A stretch of DNA of 64,000 nucleotides from Congeria kusceri (Eukaryota; Mollusca; Bivalvia; Myida; Dreissenidae). Below, piece by piece: positions 34,567-46,900 of the stretch. Below the pieces are notes generated by a model. The model was not told where the DNA came from. It searched no databases and saw nothing but the letters and a program-made list of their open reading frames with translations. The translations under genes were made by a program, and so were the position numbers. The stretch is taken from the NCBI GenBank assembly GCA_027627225.1, contig CM051028.1:27704912-27768911 (forward strand). The letters run 5' to 3'. Position 1 is the stretch's first letter. Each line of letters opens with the position of its first letter.

Positions 34567-34949
34567 CTATATGCTATCACCTATTATAGCTTTCAAATTA
34601 TTTTTACCAGCAGACACAATTCTGTGATTCTTTGAGTCCTTTTGTGTTTTGGGAATTGCTTCCCGACTGGTTTTTCTTTTGCAATCACAGTCATGTTTAG
34701 AAACGGGTCTGGAGCAATAAACCAGACTATCACAGCCGCAATCATTAGACTGGTCCACCATTTTCAACCGCTTGGCACTAATGTCGTCTGAGCAGGAATC
34801 CTGGGACAGTGAGCGCCCAGACTGCTTCAGCCGCCCATTGGGGCCTGTCGTCTGCTGCATGTTTGTGGAATGTGAATCCTGTTGCTGGTTGAACAGGAAC
34901 AGCAAGTGGTCCAGAAGGTCGCCAAAGAAGTTGTCAACCTCGTCATAGT
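34567..34949 (-). CDS. ITPK1: ITPK1 terminal exon, residues 263-389
   Basis: Acceptor 'gttctttcag'. Encodes 'YDEVDNFFGDLLDHLLFLF', the last helix of the kinase. A low-complexity tail follows with Gln, Ser, Lys and a small Cys cluster ('CGCDSLVYC', 'HDCDCKRK'), ending 'AIIGDSI' at a TAG stop (34569-34567). The tail is not conserved with human ITPK1 as I know it. Confidence 0.9.
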
Positions 34950-37900
34950 CTGAAAGAACGGAGTTACACTGTGAAGGGACACTAAATAGTGTTGGAAATA
35001 ATACATTTTATGGCATGATTATGTTTTAAACTACATAAAATACTCAAATTATAAGGTGTTTGCCACACAAAATTAACATAATATTTTTTTTTCATCAAAC
35101 TTTTTGAATTTGCAAGTTTTCCTTTACAGTATAACAAATAGGAATCATGGTATGACTAGTTATGGTCCCTTAATAGCAACTTACATTTTAGAGGTCACGG
35201 GTGCTATACAACATTTTTATTGTACATGAATTATTTTTTTAGGAAATTCAATGTAATATGATTTTGCAATATGAACTATGTTTCTTAAAATTTTTATCTA
35301 CATGATCACATAAAATAATTGTTTTGCATGAGCCATTTTTGTTCTCAATTAATAATATTTTATTACTGACTAGAATGTTTTAAAAAGGGCAAATTGAGAA
35401 AACACATGTACAACAATTACGGTGAAGTAATGTTGTCAATATTCAAGGAATGTTATTCATACATAAACATCCAATATTTATTTGAGAGTTAATTCCCTTA
35501 GTATAATTTGTTAACAACTATGTTTTTGTTTTTTTTGCATATTCATTAGTGATTTAATGCAATTATTGCAATAACAAGACCCAGAATTCTCATTAATCTT
35601 AAAGAATAAAACATTTCAAAACTGGAAAAATACCTAATATTGTTTATGTAAAACACACAATGTAAAACCTAATAATTCACACTGAAATCAGCATTTTCCT
35701 ACTTGGAAAGACATTGATGTCAATCACAGCGTATCGTTTTGTGTCGCATTCTATAATCACATCAATGCCGAATAAGTCCAGGCCAAGCTTCTGGCGTAAC
35801 GTCTCACTCAGCGCATTCAGCTGGGAGGTGTCGGGAATCAGTGGAGAGCCCTCCAAATCAGAGGCATCGAGCTGTGGAAATATTGGTTAGGTTAAATATC
35901 TTGGACAAAGACACCAGTGTCCTGGAACACATTCATAGCTTGGAGAGCACAGGATTTCTGTTTGGTTACTCCAATTTCAAAGCAACATGGACTACTTCTC
36001 ATTTTCTTTTTTATCATTCTTTTGGCACATAACAACATTTTTTGATGATACTGAACAGCATGTTGTTTTCTTTACATAAGATGTTTTATTTTTCTTCTTG
36101 TATTCTTAGGCTACCAAATAACACATCTGGTAGCCCAGCAAAGTAAATTAAGTCATTACTTCTACATAAATTTACTTTCAGTGTTTAATTAATATAAATA
36201 AAAATGCTGGACAAAATCAGATTGCTTCACAAAAGAATATGTTAGATATGAAAACCATGTTCCACATGTGAAAACCATATTCATATAAAATCAGTGCCCA
36301 ATAAAAGCTGTGTACCTGGTTACCCACATGATAAATGTTAAAACTATTTAACAACGTACATAAAAGAGCATGTGATGCTTGCAAAGCAAATTGCAAAAGG
36401 AATGAACGGACATTGTTTACCTATAGCTTGGGAAAATCTGAAGCAAAAACTAGAAATGTCTTTTATACACTAGTAAAAGTGTATAATGACAATACCTGGG
36501 TCAAATGGTGGGAGGAGTCACTTTTGCACACTTCATGAGTGTCGAAGTAAATGGTAGACTGATCTGGAATAGAAACCAGGCTTCAGTAAAACTTTGTCTT
36601 CATTGTTATGTTGCCGCTGTCTAAAAACAGTATAAAAACTAAGTGTGAGTCTGTTTGTCACACATTTGATGTCCTCTGCTATATCACAACTAAATAGTTA
36701 TGCTTCAGATAACATTAAAAGAAGCTTAATGGTTTGGTTTACAAGTAAGTGTATTGCTGACTTAAGTCGGATATAAATATTTGAACAGATCAAAGCTGAA
36801 TCCAACCTTTTCCAGCGTGCAGGTTTTTCAGCGAAGGTCGATGGCCGATGTACTGCTTACTGCCGACCTTGAAGATCTTGTAGAGCATTGCATTGTGGTT
36901 AACGAAGGTTTGAGCCACGCAAGGAGGGCTTATATCACGCAGGCCTTCGTCATTGAAAATCACAGTCATCTGAATGGTATGGATTAAAGGATTGATTCAT
37001 TGGGTAAATATTGCAATAACTTCATTGGCTTTCTCTATTAGAAAATCACAGTCATCTAAATAGCATAAATTGCAAGAATTATTTGTTTTGTAAATATTGC
37101 AATAATTTCACTGTCTTTCTCTTAAGTGTACAGGCAAAATGGCATGTATTACAAGTATTATTCATTTGTTTTGCACCTATTTGCAATAATGTGCATATTA
37201 CAATATCTTAATTTTTCTATAATAATTTTATGTGTCTGGGTCTATAAAATTCGTCTAAATGGCATGTTTTACAGTTATTGTTTGCTTCGCAATTATTAAC
37301 CATTAACGACAAAGAAATAACTTTTAAGATTTACATTTACAATTTTCCAAGAAAGTATTTTTAAATGTTTGGTACATTGTAGTCATAAACAATTCTCAAT
37401 AATAAAATACTGAAGTGTGTGAACAACATTTTACAAACGATTTTTATGTAATATAGAACATATGAAGTAAAATAGTATGGGTTAGGGGCAGGGCAAGAAC
37501 ATCCCAAGTCATGAAAATGGTATATATCCATATGCTTTCTACAAAATCTGAGAAGATGGAGTTCTATTGAGCCAATCAAAAGCCAAATTTATTAGCGTCT
37601 GTTAAGACCATGCCCTTAATGATTAAACATTGTGTTTCACTTCATGAGCGCAATCTAGCCATTCATTGACTGTAAATGTAGGTTATATTCTAAAGTTCAA
37701 TTTCTACATTACATTTCATGTAGTTATAATTAAGTTACAAAATATATAAGTAAGGTAAAACAATTCAATTACAAGTATTTTGGTAATCATTGAATTACAC
37801 AATATGTAATAATGGGAATACTGTTTTCCGTTAGTAGATAATATACCTTATGACAATCCTGGGTGCCATGGGCAACAACCGGTTTGCATACTGAAACATA

Positions 37901-40900
37901 CAATAGTATATGGATATAATAATATCATGTGATATAATATTATTACCTGCTTCAAGTGCCGTCCTGGATTAGCTTGTGCGGACTGCACAGGCTAATCCGG
38001 GACGACACTTTATGCACATGCATTAAGCACGGTTTTCCCATGACATGCCTCAAATGTTTCTGCTGGCTTGTTTGGTAGTTTGCAACTTCAGGCAAAAAGT
38101 TATTAAAATGTAATTGATTTGAACCTGGTTCCACAGTATCCCCTTCCAGAGAAGAGATGCTTATGAGCAATCCTGGTGAAGGAACATTAGCGACACTTAT
38201 TACCAACATATGCAAATGAACCATATCACGACTTGCTATGCCAGTTGTTAAATGAGCCAATGGCTACAGTATTGTTTCTCTAAAATCTATTAAATATCAC
38301 TACACAGAAAACTATTATTTGAACAAAGTAAGGCAATCTGCTTCAAACACATGAGTTTTGCCGATTTGCCAGAGCATCAACGATTGTGAACACAAATTAA
38401 GAAGAAAAGATTAATAGAATCTATATTTTTACTTATTTTCTTTTATCATAGTGTATATACCATTCAGGCTAATACCAGTTAAGTAAGTGGCAATTTGTTT
38501 CCTATCAGATTGTAGCTCTGCTAGGTCAGTCAGATATGATGCAAACACAGTTTACTCTGGCAACATTTTAATGATCTAAACTCACTGAAAATGGTGATAA
38601 CAGCTTGCAAGCTCTGGGATAAAGCTGTAATTTTTCATTCTAGGAAAATCTATTAGACGTGACAGTTATGTCATTAATTCAAAGAATATGACCCCAAATA
38701 GCACATGGAAGACCAAATGTGGCATTTTTAACTAGATGCATTTACAGTTTTAAAACTGGGATTAGCAGAAAATGAGAGGAAGACGAAATAAGACCTCATA
38801 GCAATATCCATATTGAAATTGATAATATGCGTAACAACAAAAGAAAATAGGATCAATATGACATCATTCTTTTTTAAATAGTAAAATGTAGACTTATTGT
38901 AGGTTAATTATTGGGAACAAAGCTGGATTTACTTGATCCCAGATGACTTTATGTAATGTGTGGTTCCAGTTATCAGGTTGTCAATCTACAATTCCCCTTC
39001 AGCTGACAGCAGAATTTTACATACAATGCTATGAAATTCTGCTATCATGTTTGCAACATACTTGCCCTTTTCTTATGTTTTGTGAAAGACCAATATTACA
39101 TCTCTACCATTGCATTAAAGATTGCAAACATACACCTGCTACCAGATCAATTAACAATATATTTTACAGCGCTGGCTTTTATTGCAGTATTTTAAACAAA
39201 GTTTCGATTACAACACTTCCATCATGAGGCTGTTTGTTGCCCGAAGAGAAATCTAACAGTGTTAATACTGGGTTGCCAAGAAAAACAACATTCTGAAAAG
39301 CTTTTTGGCAACAAAAATGTTTCCTAGCCATGGAAATAAGAAAGGAAAACTGGTCTGAAGAGAACTTCACTGCATATCAGTCAGTGATAGTGGATTTCCT
39401 GAAATCTATAGCTTCTACTTAGTTTGAACTAATTATAGTCCAAATGATTTAAACACCTAAAACTTACAAAGACACTTGCGAGTCTGTTTCTTGGGTAGAA
39501 ACAGTACCTGGTGTATTAGAGAAAGATCGCATAGCAAGGACACCATACCTGATTTAAACAATTAATTCACTTAATTATAATGCATGGTAAATGGGACATA
39601 TAAATACATTAATTTCTTTAAGATCCAGAAACATTCACTGTTTGTTCAACCAACCAACCAAATAAAATAATTACATCACAAGATGTTACTATATACTTGG
39701 TGGCCAAAGATTGTACAAGTGCAGATAACAGACAGTCACGCAACAGAACTCAGAGGGAAGTTTTCTCCCTTCTGTACCTGTACTTGTTCATGGACAAACT
39801 GGATTTGTACTGTTTATATATATATCTACCACTGGCAACTCACTGTTTACAAACATACACACAATGTATTCCCTACCTGACTGAAGAGCCATATATTATT
39901 TCAAAACCAGCAGGTAGCATTTCAAAATATGTGCGCCACATTCACCTCATGTTTGTGGACGGAAAATGTACATATCCGAATCTGATGCTGTGTTCATAGG
40001 GTTAAGTGGTACAGATGTTGTACACAACATGATCTGATACCACACCCATAGGGATGAAATACACTACACATGTTGAGTACACTACATGATCTGACACCAC
40101 ACCCATAGGGATGAAATATACTACACATGTTGAGTACACTACATGATCTGACACCACACCCATAGGGATGAAATATACTACACATGTTGAGTACACTACA
40201 TGGTCTGATACCACACCCATAGGGATGAAATATACTACACATGTTGAGTACACTACATGATCTGACACCACACCCACAGGGATGAAATACACTACACATG
40301 TTGAGTACACTACATGATCTGACACCACACCCATAGGTATGAAATATACTACACATGTTGAGTACACTACATGATCTGACACCACACCCATAGGGATGAG
40401 ATATACTACACATGTTGAGTACCCTACAGCTGATGAAAAGCAGTTGAAAGAAGATGGGATTTATACATACTTAAACTGAATGCATTAAACACTTCAATAG
40501 GGCATATCATAATTATGGGATGCTTATATTGCTCTACTTGCAGGCTCACAAAGACAATGTTAGTTATATATTCATCGTTTTATATTAACAAAACACTGCA
40601 TTCCACTAACCTTGCAATAATCTTTCCAATTTGAACAAAGATTAGCCACTGGCATACACTAAGCCATTTTTTTTTTCTTGTATTCTGTCTTTAGACAATT
40701 TGGTCCATGTCTAAGGGTCGTCTACATTTGTTCCCACCCAAAAAAAAAAACCCCCATTTTTTTTTTTTTAAATCGACCTACCCATCCACCTTGAAAGTTC
40801 TGGGTCGCGTTACCGCAAACAAACAATTTTTTAAGGATGGCCCAAGGCCTGAGTAAAACATCTCAAAAAGGCCTCCCATGGATCATGGTCCTGTGGCTTT

Positions 40901-43900
40901 CAAAATTTTATAAATGCAATCTAAAAGATTAAAAATAAAATGGAAATCCATATTCTCATACGCTTGTTTTTTTATAGCTGAAATATTTTATTAATAGATA
41001 CATAACACATGAGTGAATCATATTTACTCTTTTGTTATTTATCAATGTTTATGCCATGTGTCTGAGATTAACAGCTTTTGTAGTCAGAGATCCTGAAGTT
41101 TATAACCACTTTTTGTCTATCAAGTGGCTGAAATATCATACTTGAATTCGGTATCTTTAAAACGTTCTATTTCCATTCAATGATAATCACATGGATACAG
41201 ATGACAATGACACTGTTCATATCAAGATACAACTTGGAGAATCTCTCTAACTTTTCCGGTTCGGGTATACAACAACAAAATATCCAAAACTTAATCTTCT
41301 AAGCTGATTAAAAGTCTAAGGTATGTTATACAAATGTGTTATTACCTTTTTTCCGAGTAATTATATTGATCAGACTGATAAAATTACTTCTTTTTTATTG
41401 TTTTATTACTAAGAACATTATTGCATAGCAAAAATCCTGGCTAAAATTTTCATGGAAAAAGGCCAAATAAGTAAAACAAATATTGAGCAGCACTGGGATG
41501 TAAATTTCCAATACAGGCGATGATGTTTTAATCCCAATATCCAAATTTGTTTAAACACGAGAATATTTTCTCAATGTGTGATGTAACTCAAATTAACTAA
41601 GTTTTGTTCATATAAGTTTTATTAGTGAATCAGTCACAACATCCACTTAAACATTACCCTCTGAAAATATTTTCGATGAGACATAAAGAAAATAAAAGTA
41701 AGAAATTTGAGGTACTAGGTATAACAATAACAACGTAAAAACATTAGTGAAAATATTACATACAAAATACAATTTACACAGCAGCAATTCTTATAATGAT
41801 AGGTTGATGCTAAGAACTGAAAAGTATCAGCTAAATTTTCAATATTTCCAAAATACCTGTATTTTGTAAGTATTTCTTTTTTCAGAATGTGTGAACATAT
41901 ACCTCATTTGCAAATAATTTCCTAAAACTTTAGAAGCCAGTGGCTATTCATCTCTAAAAACTTTAGGGTCGGCAGGGGGGGAGGGAGGGATTTAGCTAGG
42001 TAGGGTCAGGTTGCCTGAAACACAAAACTTTTTTGTTTTAGCCTTATATCAATGAAGTATTCTTTTTAGCTGTTGCATCAAATCAGAGCCAAGTTCACTT
42101 AGTGGCTTGTGAAGTGACTTTCCATAAATAATTACAGTTGACAAAGAATAAGGTTGAAAGTTGAATACCCATGTGTATAGCATACTAAGTACATTGAAAG
42201 TTGAATACCCATGTGTATAGCATACTAAGTACATTGAAAGTTGAATACCCATGTGTATAGCATACTAAGTACATTGAAAGTTGAATACCCATGTGTATAG
42301 CATACTAAGTACATTGAAAGTTGAATACCCATGTGTATAGCATACTAAGTACATTGAAAGTTGAATACCCATGTGTATAGCATACTAAGTACATTGAAAG
42401 TTGAATACCCATGTGTATAGCATACTAAGTACATTGAAAGTTGAATACCCATGTGTATAACATACTAAGTACATTGAAAGTTGAATACCCATGTGTATAG
42501 CATACTAAGTACATTGAAAGTTGAATACCCATGTGTATAGCATACTAAGTACATTGAAAGTTGAATACCCATGTGTATAGCATACTAAGTACATTGAAAG
42601 TTGAATACCCATGTGTATAGCATACTAAGTACACAGACAGATAATGAAGAGCTTGCTTTATAACTACATACATGAACACTGCTAACACTTAAAGTACGGT
42701 ACAGACGAAACAAAAATATTTTGCGATTTGCAGAGTTTGGGAAATAGTCTCAAATGCGAGAAAACGTGGAGTAGATTGTTTGTACTGTGCGAAAAATCGT
42801 GGACTAACTACTCAGCGTCACATGGCCATTATTTGTACGTGCACTCAGAGCGACTCAGCATAAGTTTGTGATGGGCATCAGCTACCACTCAATGTAACTG
42901 CTCGCAAATGTGCCAAACAATTACGCAAATAAAAATTATGACTCTGCGATGGTGAGAAAAACATATGAGGCGTGTGGTGGGAAACTAGCGCTTAATGCTT
43001 CTACGTAAAGTGTCGTCCTGGATAACCTGTGCATTCCACATGCTAATCCAGTTCCGCTATTATGGTATTTTCTGTTTCAAGGAAGTCCGTTCTAAACATA
43101 AACCCACTATAGGCAATAAGTGTCGTCCCGGATTAGCCTGTGTGGGACAGGATGATACTTAACGCACATTCATTCAGCCCAATATTCCCATGACACGCCC
43201 CATATGTATTGCTTGATCTGAACTGTACATAGGAAACTCTGCTGGAGGGATTTTCACCAACAGCTGGTTTAAATGGGAAACTGCTGGAGGGATTTTCACC
43301 AACAGCTGGTTTAAATGGGAAACTCTGGAGGGATTTTCACCAACAGCTGGTTTAAATGCCGAAACTCTGGAGGGATTTTCACCAACAGCTGGTTGAAATG
43401 GGAAACTCTGGAGGGATTTTCGCCAACAGCCGGTTTAAATGGAAAACTCTGGAGAGATTTTCACCAACAGCTGGTTTAAATGGGAAACTCTGGAGGGATT
43501 TTCACCAACAGCCGGTTTAAATGGGAAACTCTGGAGGGATTTTCACCAACAGCCGGTTTAAATGGGAAACTCTGGAGGGATTTTCACCAACAGCCGGTTT
43601 AAATGGGAAACTCTGGAGGGATTTTCACCAACAGCCGGTTTAAATGGGAAACTCTGGAGGGATTTTCACCAACAGCCGGTTTAAATGGGAAACTCTGGAG
43701 GGATTTTCACCAACAGCCGGTTTAAATGGGAAACTCTGGACGGATTTTCACCAACAGCCGGTTTAAATGGGAAACTCTGGAGGGATTTTCACCAACAGCT
43801 GGTTTAAATGGGAAACTCTGGAGGGATTTTCACCAACAGCCGGTTGAAATGGGAAACTCTGGAGAATTTTCACCAACAACCGGTTGAAATGGGAAATTCT

Positions 43901-46900
43901 CGAAGGATTTTCACCAACAGCCAGTTTAAATGGGAAACTCTGCTTACCTATAGGGTATTTGACGTTGGCTTCTATTAGTTTTTTCCTGTTTTCATCTACA
44001 TCCATGCTGGTGAGGTCAACAAAGGGTGGTATAAACACACTGGACTCTGAAATGACAGCAGTACCGGTATGTAATAAACAGGCTATGATAGGCTCAAGAA
44101 CTTACTATATGCCTCATATAAACCCCTGGAGAAGAAACGGTATAAGCGTTAATGACGCTTCCTTTCCAATCCATTTTGTACTTGGTATATAATGCACATA
44201 CCGACATGCTTTTATGATGGTTGTTTGTCTAAACTAGTATGATTAAACTTAATTGTAAATAAGCCATTGAAAGAAAGAAGCACAAGCGTTCAGGCTCTGC
44301 TGGAGTTAAAGGAACTTTGTATTAATGTAAGCATACATTCACTATACATAATATGCCAGTGAAATGAAAGCATTAACAATGAACCTACAGCCTTTGTTGA
44401 CTCCATAAACTAACCAAGATTTTACATTACATTTACAGGCATCACTGGATTTAAAGAGCTCCATTTACAACAGTATATAACTAATATATTATTTTGTACA
44501 CTGACATGAAGGTATCTGTACAGGTGTCAACAAATTTAATAAATTCATCTTAATACTGCAGGCACATAATAATTTCCACACTACCTGTGCAGGCATTTTG
44601 CAATGTTTATCCAGACCTCATAATAAATATCAAAATAATACCAATGGTTCAACATTCGGTAGTGGGGAGCAATGTCAAGACTACTAAGGTGTATTGTAGA
44701 TTATTAGACGATCAATAATCACGGATCATACTTAGCTCCAGGCAATCATTTCTCAAGAACATGCAGTGACAGATAATGAATAATTGAAAATGCCATGAGT
44801 AGGGCAATTATTATTTGAGGTGGATACGTTTACAAAGGTTTCCACAATGTTCATGACAATCATATGCACAACAATCTACTGTTTTATATAATCATTGTAC
44901 TGCAATATCAGGCTCCAATTTCTCAATTTTTTTTAAGTATAACCAGCTTAAGTCTGTTATTTTATTGATCAAAATTGTTATTATAAAATAAATGTCACAG
45001 CACAAAATGTTATTTATTGAGATATTCTGGCATACAATTTTCATTTAAAAAATGTTACATGTCGTTACAGCAATATTAATGCACACTTTATTGCAATCTG
45101 AAAATGTTACATGTTGTTACAGCAATATTAATGCACACTTTATTGCAATCTGAAAATGCTAAATGTCGATACAGCAATATTAATGCACACTTTATTGCAA
45201 TCTGAAAATGTTACATGTCGTTACAGCAATATTAATGCACACTTTATTGCAATCTGAAAATGTTACATGTCGTTACAGCAATATTAATGCACACTTTATT
45301 GCAATATGAAAATGTTACATGTCGTTACAGCAATATTAATGCACACTTTATTGCAATCTGAACATGGTGTGCTTAAGCTAATATTAGTTATAACTATGAT
45401 TCAGAATTGTCGAGAAATCGGGCCCAGGTGTTTAACAGTTAATCTATTTAACGCAAACTAGCACAATGTAAAGCTTGTGACGCGTTTGTGAAGACCGTTA
45501 AATAGAAATTAATCCTTAAAAGCTTCCGAACTCGCATTGGGCAGCACACATTTGTCTTTGTACACAGTAAACATTGACTAAAACAATCTTATTCATTTTA
45601 AGGCTTTCACATTTAACTTTAGATTCAACAATGTTTTTTAATCCGAATACAATAGTGCCAACCATGTAAACTGTTTATCAAAACAGAGTCTGTTTAACAT
45701 ATCTGAATGGTTTAAAACAATGTTGAACTGTCCGAATCGGAAATCATGTGTATTATGTGTTGTGTTTCATAGCATGTAACTCTGTGTGAGCATCACTGAG
45801 TATCAACAAATACACATTTTCAGAATATGTGAACAATATATGAATATTGTATTACATTATGGTTAGGCAGGGGATACTATGTTTTTGTCAATATACGTGA
45901 AATAAAGATATCTACAGAGAGCTGAAATGTTAAGTGTCAAAAAAAAAAAATTGAAATGTTAATTATTATTTGAGGTGGATATGTTTCCAAGCATTTGAAA
46001 GTGGCAGCAAGTCTTACCCGAGTTGATGTTATTGCAGTCAAGCACCAGGTTGTATTGCTCGTTTCGATCAAGGAGTTTCCGTATGCCTTCAAGGGGGTCC
46101 ACTATTATACACTCTGGGTGATTGTTGATGTAATTCTTGAAAATGAAGGATTCACGTTGAGAAACAAAGGTTATTATAAACAATACTCATGTAAACAACA
46201 CGGAGTGCATGACAAGTTTAATGACAAAAACAAAAGCTTCAGCTCAAAAATACGCACTCTGAGAGTAGGGCTGCAACGATTTTTTTCGATAAATCGATAA
46301 ATTGATTGTAAATGGCCCGATTTGAATATCGATACCAAACAAACAAATATCGACTCGATTTTTATTATTTTTTATTTTCATAGATATTCTGTCATAAAAC
46401 TGTAATTTAAATTATGTTGTTTGTGTAGATTAGTCATGTAAATTGATCACGGCATCATGGTTGCTGTTATATTGAACTAGTTGTCAGACATTATCACCAA
46501 ATTTTTCAATTGTTCTTATTTATATGAACATACGTTGACATTAACCAATACAATTGCATAATTAATGACAAATTACTATAGCTGCAAGTCAAGACTAATA
46601 AATATGCAAAAACAAGCCTGTTAAAAGGAAATCAAATCGAATGACAGTGTGTTATTTTTCCTTTGGGGGAAAGGTGGCGGGGCCCTTCAGATGGGGAATT
46701 TTATGGCAATAGGGGATTTTTTTCATAAAAGCATTATTAGTAAATTTACATGTTTATATTCTACTTTGTTATAAAACATAAATTAATCAATTGTTTTGCT
46801 ACCAATTATAACTTCTTTAACTTGGTTTGATGAAAAATTGCTGAGATATTTTAAGAAAATTCCTCTACCTTAGTCAATTTTTGTCCGATTTTGGTCATTT

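Noticed and set aside
39994..40413. Long minus-strand ORFs of 139 and 129 codons with 19-residue repeats
   Set aside because: They arise from a 57-bp minisatellite inside an ITPK1 intron; two frames are open at once, which is the mark of a repeat rather than of selection.
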